Shown piece after piece: positions 1 through 5,283 of a stretch of DNA of 5,654 nt. The notes below the pieces were generated by a model, which saw nothing but the letters and a program-made list of their open reading frames with translations, had not been told where the DNA came from and ran no database searches. A program made the translations under genes and the position numbers. Position 1 is the stretch's first letter. Every line of letters begins with the position of its first letter. The stretch comes from Bacilli bacterium (lineage in GTDB: Bacteria > Bacillota_I > Bacilli_A > RF39 > UBA660): contig CAAGHO010000058.1 in the NCBI GenBank assembly GCA_900769695.1, positions 1-5,654 on the forward strand. Reading direction: 5' to 3'.

Positions 1-2
1 AT

Positions 3-41
3 AAATTACAATTTAGTAATTAGTTAGAAAAATAGTAATTT
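3..41 (+). repeat. Boundary repeat R1 (full 39-bp form)
   Basis: The element starts AAATTAC and ends GTAATTT, exact reverse complements 25 bases apart. An additional inner GTAATT at 16-21 makes three half-site-like motifs: one inverted and two direct. Positions 1-41 are identical to 3484-3524. The gene preceding it lies outside the window. A weak promoter-like pair (TTAGTT at 20-25, TATAAG at 43-48, 17-bp spacer) overlaps its right end. Confidence 0.8.
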
Positions 42-89
42 GTATAAGAAATTATATTAGTAAATGAAATAAATTTAATAAAAAATTAA

Positions 90-118
90 TTGTTTTTGTA
101 TTTATATATATGTATAAT
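90..118 (+). promoter_or_regulatory. Promoter for the carboxypeptidase-VanZ pair
   Basis: A consensus -10 box TATAAT (113-118) is preceded by TTGTTT (90-95) with a 17-bp spacer. The expected transcription start is near 125, almost at the ribosome site (AGGAG, 126-130), so the leader would be very short. The promoter lies between repeat R1 and the first gene, so this block carries its own promoter. Confidence 0.65.
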
Positions 119-139
119 ATGCTAAAGGAGAGTTTATAA

Positions 140-1093
140 ATGAGAGGTTGTAATAAAAAGAAAAAAGCAAAGTATATAGTAATAGTTTTTTTTGCAATAA
201 TAATACTTGGAAGAATTTTTATACCTTGGGCGCTTGAACCAGAAAATTTTAGAGATACAAAAAATAAAATAAATAGTTTTATAAACAGATATACTATACC
301 AGATTCATATAATGCAAAATCATTGATAGCGGTTGATCTTTCAAATAATAACGATTTTGTTTCTAAAAGAGCAAATGAACAACAAACTCCTGCAAGTTTA
401 GCTAAATTATTTGTTATTGACTATGCAACAACACTCGTTGATTTAGATGATGTAGTTTTGGCAAAAAATGAAGCAATTTCATTAACAAAACAAGGTTCAT
501 CTGTTGCAAACATTAAAGAAAAGAAATATTATGTTAAAAATTTATTTGCTGCAATGTTAGTACCATCAGGGAATGATGCAGCCTATGTATTAGCTGATTA
601 TTGTGGAGGTATTATATCTCCTAAAGCTACTACTAGCAAAGAGCGAATAGAAGTCTTTATGAAAAACTTGAATGAATATTTAAAACAAAATGATTATAAG
701 GATACTATTTTATATGATCCAAGTGGATTTGATACAGAAGCCCATACAACTGTATTAGACTTAAAAGAAGTTGTAATGGATTTATTAAAGAATGAATGGT
801 TTAAGGATATAGTTTCTCAAACTTCATATACAGCAACTTTACCAGATGGTAGCATGCAGACTTGGAAAAATACAAATACATTCCTTGATCCTACATCAGA
901 ATATTATAACAAAAATGTAATTGGTGTAAAAACAGGTTCTTTATCTGATGATTTTAATTTAGTAGTATTATATAAAAAGCATGGAAAAGAATTTTTGATA
1001 TGTAGTTTAGGTTCACAATCTAATTATTCACGATATGATGATGTTAATTATGTTTTAAAAACAATAGATGAATCAGATTATTTGAAAAAGTAA
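140..1093 (+). CDS. Membrane-anchored serine D-alanyl-D-alanine carboxypeptidase (peptidase S11 / penicillin-binding type)
   Basis: This 317-residue protein has all three active-site motifs of the penicillin-recognising serine peptidases: SLAK (S86 nucleophile, K89), SGN (143-145) and KTG (264-266). Between them, DPSGFD (193-198) matches the conserved loop of the S11 D-Ala-D-Ala carboxypeptidases. The N-terminus is a basic stretch followed by one hydrophobic segment (about 11-30), so the enzyme is predicted to be tethered outside the membrane, where it would remove the terminal D-Ala from peptidoglycan stem peptides. It lacks the long C-terminal domain and amphipathic anchor of DacA-type proteins, which makes it compact. 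AGGAG sits 9 bases before the ATG. The VanZ-family gene follows after 15 bases with no repeat between them, so the two are likely co-transcribed. PBP-type carboxypeptidases serve as VanY in some glycopeptide-resistance clusters; that role here is inference from the VanZ neighbour, and ordinary wall trimming is equally possible. Confidence 0.9.
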   Translation: MRGCNKKKKAKYIVIVFFAIIILGRIFIPWALEPENFRDTKNKINSFINRYTIPDSYNAKSLIAVDLSNNNDFVSKRANEQQTPASLAKLFVIDYATTLVDLDDVVLAKNEAISLTKQGSSVANIKEKKYYVKNLFAAMLVPSGNDAAYVLADYCGGIISPKATTSKERIEVFMKNLNEYLKQNDYKDTILYDPSGFDTEAHTTVLDLKEVVMDLLKNEWFKDIVSQTSYTATLPDGSMQTWKNTNTFLDPTSEYYNKNVIGVKTGSLSDDFNLVVLYKKHGKEFLICSLGSQSNYSRYDDVNYVLKTIDESDYLKK

Positions 1094-1108
1094 GTTAAAA
1101 TAAAGGAG

Positions 1109-1729
1109 ATGATTATTATAGAAGTGATATATAGCATTTTATGTGCTGTTTTACCGTGTACTATTTACTTTACAGCAAGAAAAAGGAAAGGGTATCATTT
1201 ATCAATTTTAGCAATGCTAATTTTCGTTTTATATCTTTGGAAAGTATATGATTTAACTGGTGCAGGAGGTTTAACAAATATATTTTATGCACCAAAAGGT
1301 GGAGATAATACATCAATTATTCAAGCTAATATTAATCTCATCCCTTTTAACATCATAGAGAAAACTTTTTACTTAAATATTTTAATGCTTGTTCCTTTTG
1401 GATTTTTAGTTCCTTTTATTTGGAAGAACTATCGTAAATTTTATAAAACATTATTTTTAGGGGCAGGTTTTTCATTAATGATAGAAATATCTCAATTAAT
1501 TACGAACCGTACAACTGATGTCAATGATTTAATTGCTAATACAATAGGTGCATTAATCGGATATATTATTTGGCAAATAGTTTCATTATGTTTTGGAGAG
1601 CATTTAAAAAAGCCTGTAAAAGGTAAGAGTGATGTAATATGGTATATACTTTTAAGCTTTTTGGGTATGTTTTTCTTATATTATCCTTTTTGGTTTGCTT
1701 GGAATATTGAACCGCTTATTTTTCAATAA
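1109..1729 (+). CDS. VanZ-family membrane protein
   Basis: The 206-residue product has about six membrane segments (roughly 2-21, 31-48, 88-104, 113-131, 142-161 and 176-196). It shows the VanZ-like signature: NLIPFNII (76-83), the LVPFGFLVP stretch (94-102), then SLMIEISQL (122-130), an Arg (R134) and DVNDLIANTIGALIGY (137-152). VanZ proteins lower susceptibility to teicoplanin and related lipoglycopeptides by an unknown mechanism, and many relatives have no known role. The start is uncertain: the ribosome site AAAGGAG (1102-1108) directly abuts this ATG, leaving no spacing. Initiation may occur downstream at GTG 1124 (201 residues) or at a rare ATT/ATA codon in between. It sits 15 bases after the carboxypeptidase stop and shares its promoter. 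Repeat R2 follows the stop by 20 bases. Confidence 0.87.
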   Translation: MIIIEVIYSILCAVLPCTIYFTARKRKGYHLSILAMLIFVLYLWKVYDLTGAGGLTNIFYAPKGGDNTSIIQANINLIPFNIIEKTFYLNILMLVPFGFLVPFIWKNYRKFYKTLFLGAGFSLMIEISQLITNRTTDVNDLIANTIGALIGYIIWQIVSLCFGEHLKKPVKGKSDVIWYILLSFLGMFFLYYPFWFAWNIEPLIFQ

Positions 1730-1749
1730 AATAAATTTTCAAAACATAT

Positions 1750-1788
1750 AAATTACAATTTTGCAAATAGGTAGATATATAGTAATTT
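1750..1788 (+). repeat. Boundary repeat R2 (full 39-bp form, diverged centre)
   Basis: It has the same length and ends (AAATTAC...GTAATTT) as R1 and R4, with 6 differences in 39 positions, all in the interior. The inner GTAATT motif is lost while the outer inverted pair is intact. It lies 20 bases after the VanZ stop and only 15 bases before the next start codon. Confidence 0.78.
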
Positions 1789-1803
1789 GAAAGTGAGGAT
1801 TAT

Positions 1804-2127
1804 ATGAAAAAAGATATTATTAAATTTATATTATTAACCTTAGTTATATATAATATAATACCAATTATTAACAAAATAGTACCCGAAAGTACAAATTATA
1901 CTTTTTTGAGTGATTTATGGATTGTTTATCCGTTGTACTCATTGATAATATCAGTGCTATTTTGTAAAAAGTATGGCTTAAAAATAATGGTGTCAATATT
2001 GTTAGTTTTATTATTTATTCCAACAATGTTTATATTTTATAATGACTCAGTTCTGATATTTATATTTATATATCTTATATTATCAATAATTGGATGTTTT
2101 ATAGGTAATAAAATAAAAAATAGTTAG
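1804..2127 (+). CDS. Small integral membrane protein of unknown function
   Basis: The 107-residue protein consists almost entirely of four hydrophobic segments (about 5-24, 35-53, 58-80 and 83-103). Short charged links and a basic tail (GNKIKNS) are typical of a polytopic protein of the cytoplasmic membrane. I do not recognise a family and see no catalytic motif. A GAGGA ribosome site (1795-1799) lies 4 bases before the ATG, a short spacing. Only 15 bases separate the start from repeat R2, so any promoter would have to lie inside the repeat or further upstream; TATAGT at 1778-1783 has no good -35 partner. Repeat R3 begins 2 bases after the TAG stop. Coding is likely because of the start signal, hydrophobic pattern and exact fit between two boundary sites. 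Confidence 0.75.
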   Translation: MKKDIIKFILLTLVIYNIIPIINKIVPESTNYTFLSDLWIVYPLYSLIISVLFCKKYGLKIMVSILLVLLFIPTMFIFYNDSVLIFIFIYLILSIIGCFIGNKIKNS

Positions 2128-2129
2128 TC

Positions 2130-2150
2130 AAATTACAATTTAGTAATTAC
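2130..2150 (+). repeat. Boundary repeat R3 (left half conserved)
   Basis: The first 20 bases match R1 and R4 exactly, including AAATTAC and the inner GTAATT. The sequence then diverges and no clear terminal GTAATTT is found at the expected distance. The internal AGTAATTACT (2142-2151) is a perfect palindrome. It starts 2 bases after the stop of the 107-residue gene. Confidence 0.7.
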
Positions 2151-2184
2151 TACAATAATAATTAGTATAATAATTTTAGGTTAT

Positions 2185-2214
2185 TTATGGATTATATCAT
2201 TAATGCAATATAAT
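2185..2214 (+). promoter_or_regulatory. Possible promoter for the acyltransferase gene
   Basis: A consensus TATAAT (2209-2214) lies 40 bases before the acyltransferase start. The best -35 candidate is the poor TTATGG (2185-2190) at 18 bp. In sequence this AT-rich the -10 alone is weak evidence, so the call rests on its position between the boundary site and the gene. Confidence 0.35.
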
Positions 2215-2254
2215 TGTTAGAAAATAATTTTTTTGAGTTAGAAGTGGTTTAAAT

Positions 2255-3484
2255 ATGAAATATAAAAATGAAATAGTAATAATATCAATAATAACTATAT
2301 TAATATTATTTTTAAAATTGATAAATGTGTTTCAAATTGAAAATGGTTTAGGCTATCCTTTCATTATTGTTTTAATGATAATTTGTTTTAGTCTTGCTAC
2401 AATATTTATTCAAAAAAATATAGATAAAAATTATAGAATAAATAAATTAAATTATCAAAATTTAAACATTTTAAAATACATATCGTCAATTTTAATTATT
2501 GTATTACACTTGCGTCCGTTTCTTAACTTTTCAAATGAATTAGATTTAGCATTTAATAATATAATTACAAGAATATGTGTTCCTATATTTTTTATAATAA
2601 CTGGCTATTTTGTTGCAAAAAAGGAGAAAGAAAATAAAAATTATATAAAAAAATACATAAAGAAAACAATACCATTATATTTTGCTTGGAGTTTGTTGTA
2701 CATACCTGTAATAATAGGTACAATAATTCAATATTTGCCAATCATAAATGAGTATATATCAAAAATCAATATTACTTTACCTTTACTAATTATTCTATCA
2801 ATAATATTACTACCTATTATAGTGTTGATTGCTTTATGCTATACAGGAGTTTATTATCATTTATGGTATTTTCCTGCAATAATATTTTCTTTGATTGTTT
2901 TAAAAAAATGGAAACAAAAATTTAATATAAAATATTTATTAATAATTTCCTTTATATTATTATTGTTTGGAGCGACAGAAACTTATTATGGAGTTTTGCC
3001 GTTATCAATAAAAAGAACATTATCTTATTATTATAATATTTTCTTTACTACAAGAAATTTCTTATTCTTCGGATTATTTTATGTAGTATTAGGTTATTAT
3101 GTAGGTACAAAGGAAAAGGCATATTCAAAATATTGTTTTCTTAAATTAATTGTTTCGTTTTTCTTATTAACTTTTGAGGCAATATTACTACACGATACTG
3201 ATAGACTTAATAGTAATATTTTATTATCTTGTATACCATTAACTTACTACTTATTTATTTCGGCTATTTATATTACTAATAGTGTGAAATTAAATTTCCA
3301 ATTTGGTACTTATTCTAAATATTATTATTTAATACATCCTATGATAATTTTTGTTATATCTTTGTTGTATAAAAATATAAATTATTATCCATATTTAAAC
3401 ATTTTGATAGTACTACTGATTACACATATTACTTCAGCTTTAATAATTAAATTAAAGGAGAAAAACAAAAAGTTAATTATTTAA
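2255..3484 (+). CDS. Acyltransferase family 3 membrane protein, VanT membrane-domain-like
   Basis: This 409-residue, very hydrophobic protein has about eleven to twelve membrane segments. It shows the acyltransferase-3 pattern: NILKYISSILIIVLHLRPF (71-89) with the candidate catalytic His85, TRICVPIFFIITGYF (105-119) with Arg106, HLWYFPAII (202-210), RNFLFFGLFYVVLGYY (267-282) and a late YLIHP (358-362). The family transfers acetyl or other acyl groups to extracytoplasmic sugars, peptidoglycan or lipids. The HLWY and RNFLFFGLFY motifs also recall the membrane domain of the serine racemase VanT, but the racemase domain is absent and the protein ends right after the membrane part. The substrate cannot be told. 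The ribosome site is weak (GAAGTGG, 2241-2247). The gene looks lower in G+C than the carboxypeptidase, suggesting a separate origin. Repeat R4 begins 1 base after the stop. Confidence 0.87.
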   Translation: MKYKNEIVIISIITILILFLKLINVFQIENGLGYPFIIVLMIICFSLATIFIQKNIDKNYRINKLNYQNLNILKYISSILIIVLHLRPFLNFSNELDLAFNNIITRICVPIFFIITGYFVAKKEKENKNYIKKYIKKTIPLYFAWSLLYIPVIIGTIIQYLPIINEYISKINITLPLLIILSIILLPIIVLIALCYTGVYYHLWYFPAIIFSLIVLKKWKQKFNIKYLLIISFILLLFGATETYYGVLPLSIKRTLSYYYNIFFTTRNFLFFGLFYVVLGYYVGTKEKAYSKYCFLKLIVSFFLLTFEAILLHDTDRLNSNILLSCIPLTYYLFISAIYITNSVKLNFQFGTYSKYYYLIHPMIIFVISLLYKNINYYPYLNILIVLLITHITSALIIKLKEKNKKLII

Positions 3485-3485
3485 T

Positions 3486-3524
3486 AAATTACAATTTAGT
3501 AATTAGTTAGAAAAATAGTAATTT
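3486..3524 (+). repeat. Boundary repeat R4 (full 39-bp form, identical to R1)
   Basis: It is identical to R1 over the whole 39 bp; the match extends to 3484-3524 against 1-41. It starts 1 base after the acyltransferase stop. Identity in non-coding DNA about 3.5 kb from R1, while the flanks are unrelated, argues for recent copying or functional constraint. Confidence 0.82.
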
Positions 3525-3557
3525 TCAAAGCAAATGTTAAAACCATTTGACAAAGTT

Positions 3558-3571
3558 CCAAAGATATTTGG
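3558..3571. promoter_or_regulatory. Inverted repeat, candidate operator of the adjacent XRE regulator
   Basis: CCAAA-GATA-TTTGG is a perfect 5-bp inverted repeat with a 4-base centre. It lies directly upstream of the likely -35 region of the regulator gene and contains more G/C than its surroundings. XRE-type regulators often bind short dyads near their own promoters; the autoregulation is inferred. A TTGACA at 3547-3552 lies just before it but has no -10 box at proper distance. Confidence 0.35.
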
Positions 3572-3600
3572 TGGATTACAAAAGTTTGCAAAAGTATAAT
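3572..3600 (+). promoter_or_regulatory. Probable promoter for the first XRE-membrane regulator
   Basis: A perfect TATAAT (3595-3600) is preceded at 17 bp by TGGATT (3572-3577), a poor -35 box. Transcription would begin near 3607, about 18 bases before the start codon. The poor -35 next to a dyad would fit a regulated promoter. Confidence 0.45.
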
Positions 3601-3624
3601 TGTAAGTGAAAGGAAGGGATATGA

Positions 3625-4191
3625 ATGAAATTAGGAGATAATATTCAGAAGTTAAGAAAGGACTTAAAACTTTCACAAGAACAATTAGCAGAAAAGATTG
3701 ATGTCACAAGACAAACAATATCTAATTGGGAATTAGGAGAAACATCACCTAATCCAGAACAATTGAAACTTTTATCTAAAGCATTAAATGTAAGCATTGA
3801 TGAATTGCTTAATAATGATGTTAAATCAGTTATTATTGATAAAGTAAGCAATACGGAAAAATTGGCAGGAATTATTATTAAAATTTTAAAAGTTATAGGA
3901 ATATTATTTGTTATATATTTCATAATAGGTATACTTGCAATATTTTTATTCAATGTGGAAAAAGAAAGTTCAACAGAAACAATTACTAGCAATCAAACTA
4001 CACAATTAGAATGTACTATTGATAATAAAACATATCGATATATGGTTGAAACTGATAGTGATGATAATTTAATTGAGGCTAGTGGAAGCAAATATATAGA
4101 GAATATTTTAACAAATAAAAAATTTAATCGAGGGAAAATAATGATTGAATATATAAATTCTTATTTTAAGGATAATGGTGGACATTGTTAA
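3625..4191 (+). CDS. XRE-family regulator with one membrane segment and an extracytoplasmic C-terminal domain
   Basis: Residues 1-63 form a classical Cro/C1-type helix-turn-helix: LSQEQLAEKI (16-25), the recognition helix TRQTISNWE (28-36), and the closing NPEQLKLLSKALNVSIDELL (43-62). One long hydrophobic segment (about 82-109) follows, then about 79 polar residues. The DNA-binding part would be cytoplasmic and the tail outside. The tail has Cys at 130 and at the very C-terminus (188), and no family I recognise. The layout suggests a one-component membrane sensor-regulator, but ligand and targets are unknown. The start follows AGGAAGGG (3611-3618) by 6 bases; an ATG 4 bases upstream (3621) is out of frame and stops after a few codons. 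A boundary repeat begins 2 bases after the stop. The segment is not obviously frameshifted or truncated. Confidence 0.85.
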   Translation: MKLGDNIQKLRKDLKLSQEQLAEKIDVTRQTISNWELGETSPNPEQLKLLSKALNVSIDELLNNDVKSVIIDKVSNTEKLAGIIIKILKVIGILFVIYFIIGILAIFLFNVEKESSTETITSNQTTQLECTIDNKTYRYMVETDSDDNLIEASGSKYIENILTNKKFNRGKIMIEYINSYFKDNGGHC

Positions 4192-4193
4192 AT

Positions 4194-4205
4194 AAATTAC
4201 AATTT
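4194..4205 (+). repeat. Boundary repeat R5 (12-bp core only)
   Basis: Only AAATTACAATTT is present; the next bases are AAGGAG, the ribosome site of the DUF3781 gene. It starts 2 bases after the regulator's stop. It has the shortest right side of all copies. Confidence 0.7.
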
Positions 4206-4221
4206 AAGGAGTTGATAGTAT

Positions 4222-4467
4222 ATGGATAAAGAAGTATTGTTATCAAATATAGATAAAGTTCATACTACTGAAATGGGTATTGATAGAATTAAGAAAAATC
4301 TTAAAATAGATACAAATGATGTAGTTGAACATTGTAAAAATAAAGTTTTAGACAAGAATTGTAATATCTATAAGCAAGGTAAGAATTGGTATTGTGAAAT
4401 AGATAATATAAAGATAACTATTAACTCATATAGTTATACGATAATTACAGCACATACTATTCGCTAA
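4222..4467 (+). CDS. DUF3781 family protein
   Basis: The 81-residue protein matches the DUF3781 pattern as I know it: HTTEMGIDRIKKNL (14-27), a DVVEHCKNKVL stretch (33-43), then GKNWYCEIDNIKITINSYSY (53-72) and a final IITAH (74-78). The family is small, soluble and widespread in Bacillota, often next to mobile or variable genes, with no established function. There is no signal peptide or membrane segment. AAGGAG (4206-4211) lies 10 bases before the ATG and directly touches the boundary repeat, so there is no room for a promoter; expression must come by read-through from the upstream regulator block. Its TAA stop (4465-4467) overlaps the next repeat by two bases, so this is the tightest block in the array. 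Confidence 0.85.
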   Translation: MDKEVLLSNIDKVHTTEMGIDRIKKNLKIDTNDVVEHCKNKVLDKNCNIYKQGKNWYCEIDNIKITINSYSYTIITAHTIR

Positions 4468-4482
4468 ATTACAATTTATCGT
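4466..4482 (+). repeat. Boundary repeat R6 (core plus ATCGT)
   Basis: AAATTACAATTT followed by ATCGT, a 17-base match to R7. The first two bases are part of the stop codon of the DUF3781 gene. The right side does not continue like R1, R2 or R4. Confidence 0.75.
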
Positions 4483-4491
4483 TATGTTAAA

Positions 4492-4525
4492 AAGCATTGC
4501 TTGCTGCAACGGGTATTTTTATAAT
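4492..4525 (+). promoter_or_regulatory. Promoter with overlapping dyad for the second XRE-membrane regulator
   Basis: TTGCTT (4497-4502) and TATAAT (4520-4525) are separated by exactly 17 bp, the best promoter in the window. The -35 box is the right arm of a small dyad AAGCA-T-TGCTT (4492-4502), so a protein bound there would block RNA polymerase. Autoregulation by the downstream XRE protein is inferred from position only. Confidence 0.6.
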
Positions 4526-4557
4526 AAACTGAATTTGATGAAAGGAGAAAGTGTATT

Positions 4558-5073
4558 ATGCTAAAAGATAATTTAAAAATATTAAGAAAAAATAAAGGAC
4601 TTTCACAAGAAGAATTAAGCATCAAATTACATGTTGTTAGACAAACAGTTTCAAAATGGGAATCAGGTTTATCTGTACCAGATGCTGAAATGTTAATGAC
4701 TATATCAGAAATATTAGAAACACCCGTTAGTGAAATTCTAGGTGAAAGTATAGAAGAAAAAGAAAAAAATGATTTAAAAGTAATATCAGAAAAGTTAGAA
4801 GTCATTAATGAACAATTAGCAATGAAACAAAAGCAAAAAAGAAAAATGTTAGTTAATACATTAATAGTTGCTGATGTATGTTTAATAATATTATTTATCT
4901 TATTAGCAATATTAGGAAGTCAATATCAATCATGGGATTATAGTGATCCAGAGTGGTCAGTAATTGGAACTTTATGGCATTCGTTTGAATGGGTATATTT
5001 CAAAGTAGCTCCACTTATGGTTATTGTTATAACAGCAATACTTGGGATAATATTTGTTAAAAGAAATAAATAA
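4558..5073 (+). CDS. XRE-family regulator with a helical linker and two membrane segments
   Basis: This 171-residue protein begins with a Cro/C1-type helix-turn-helix: LRKNKGLSQEELSIKL (9-24), the recognition helix VRQTVSKWESG (27-37), then PDAEMLMTISEILETPVSEI (41-60). A charged, probably coiled-coil linker (about 63-96, rich in Glu and Lys) leads to two hydrophobic segments (about 98-119 and 149-167). A Trp-rich loop between them (W126, W133, W140, W145) would lie outside if the head is cytoplasmic. The architecture is common in Bacillota and presumed to link a membrane or envelope cue to gene control; targets are unknown. AAAGGAG (4541-4547) precedes the ATG by 10 bases. It differs from the first regulator in everything after the HTH, so the two are not a recent duplication. 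It is the last gene before the terminator. Confidence 0.87.
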   Translation: MLKDNLKILRKNKGLSQEELSIKLHVVRQTVSKWESGLSVPDAEMLMTISEILETPVSEILGESIEEKEKNDLKVISEKLEVINEQLAMKQKQKRKMLVNTLIVADVCLIILFILLAILGSQYQSWDYSDPEWSVIGTLWHSFEWVYFKVAPLMVIVITAILGIIFVKRNK

Positions 5074-5081
5074 TAAATAAT

Positions 5082-5098
5082 AAATTACAATTTATCGT
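5082..5098 (+). repeat. Boundary repeat R7 (core plus ATCGT), last copy
   Basis: The same 17 bases as R6, 8 bases after the second regulator's stop. It leads at once into a terminator hairpin, and no further copy was found to its right. It may mark the fixed end of the array. Confidence 0.75.
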
Positions 5099-5100
5099 CG

Positions 5101-5128
5101 AGATCAACTTTAATAGTTGGTCTTTTTT
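5101..5128 (+). terminator. Rho-independent terminator closing the array
   Basis: AGATCAACT (5101-5109) pairs with AGTTGGTCT (5115-5123) around a 5-base loop, with one G-U pair, and runs into six T residues (5123-5128). It is the first clear terminator in the window, so transcripts begun upstream could run through several blocks to this point. Confidence 0.82.
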
Positions 5129-5150
5129 ACTTTTTATAAATAGGATGATT

Positions 5151-5184
5151 AAAGACTAACATTATTTTATCTATGTTAGTCTTT
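5151..5184. terminator. Strong second hairpin, probable terminator
   Basis: AAAGACTAACAT (5151-5162) and ATGTTAGTCTTT (5173-5184) form a perfect 12-bp stem with a 10-base loop, followed on the + strand by CTTTCTTTTTC. It may back up the terminator just upstream and could also stop - strand transcription from the frameshifted gene, although the T-run on that side is poor. The stretch between it and 5283 shows no credible gene. Confidence 0.6.
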
Positions 5185-5283
5185 CTTTTTCTAATTTGTC
5201 AAATAGTTTCTAATAAAAGATTAGATATTGCTTCCTTTATTAGTTTTATGTTGTATCATTTATTTTTAGTTTGTCAAACCATA

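Larger units (their letters stand above)
1..5098 (+). other. Candidate gene-cassette array (six blocks, seven shared boundary sites)
   Basis: Seven exact copies of AAATTACAATTT, all in the same orientation, split the region into blocks of about 1747, 380, 1356, 708, 272 and 616 bp. Each block holds one gene, or two in the first, on the + strand. The sites fall 20, 2, 1, 2, -2 and 8 bases after the stop codons of the six visible upstream genes, and I found none inside a reading frame. The window begins within two bases of the first site, so the array probably continues to the left. The contents are unrelated to each other and differ in base composition. This layout matches that of integron cassettes, but the site sequence does not. 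That it is a recombination-built array is inference; the repeats and layout are seen directly. Confidence 0.55.

Noticed and set aside
140..3484. A complete glycopeptide-resistance operon
   Set aside because: Only accessory-type families are present; ligase, dehydrogenase, VanX/XY and two-component genes are absent, and a boundary repeat and another gene separate the parts.
3..3524. The 39-bp repeats as transcription terminators
   Set aside because: The stems are only 7 A/T-dominated pairs around a 25-base loop with no T-run; they would be very weak, and one block needs read-through past its site.
3645..3992. Open frame on the - strand opposite the first regulator
   Set aside because: It lies wholly antisense to a well-supported XRE gene, has no ribosome site, and its translation is a low-complexity Ser/Leu/Ile-rich shadow.
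4482..4805. Open frame on the - strand opposite the second regulator
   Set aside because: It overlaps the promoter and HTH region of a clear gene on the other strand, and the Ser/Phe-rich translation resembles no protein family.
1..5098. Classical integron with attC sites
   Set aside because: No GTTRRRY/RYYYAAC core pairs occur at the boundaries and no IntI is visible; only the layout is similar.
1..5098. CRISPR array
   Set aside because: Repeat spacing is irregular (272 to 1747 bp) and the spaces between repeats are genes.
3546..5278. Three copies of TTTGACAAA or its complement (3546, 5195 and 5270)
   Set aside because: Each is a short near-palindrome containing TTGACA, their positions follow no pattern, none has a convincing -10 partner, and chance is a sufficient explanation in such DNA.
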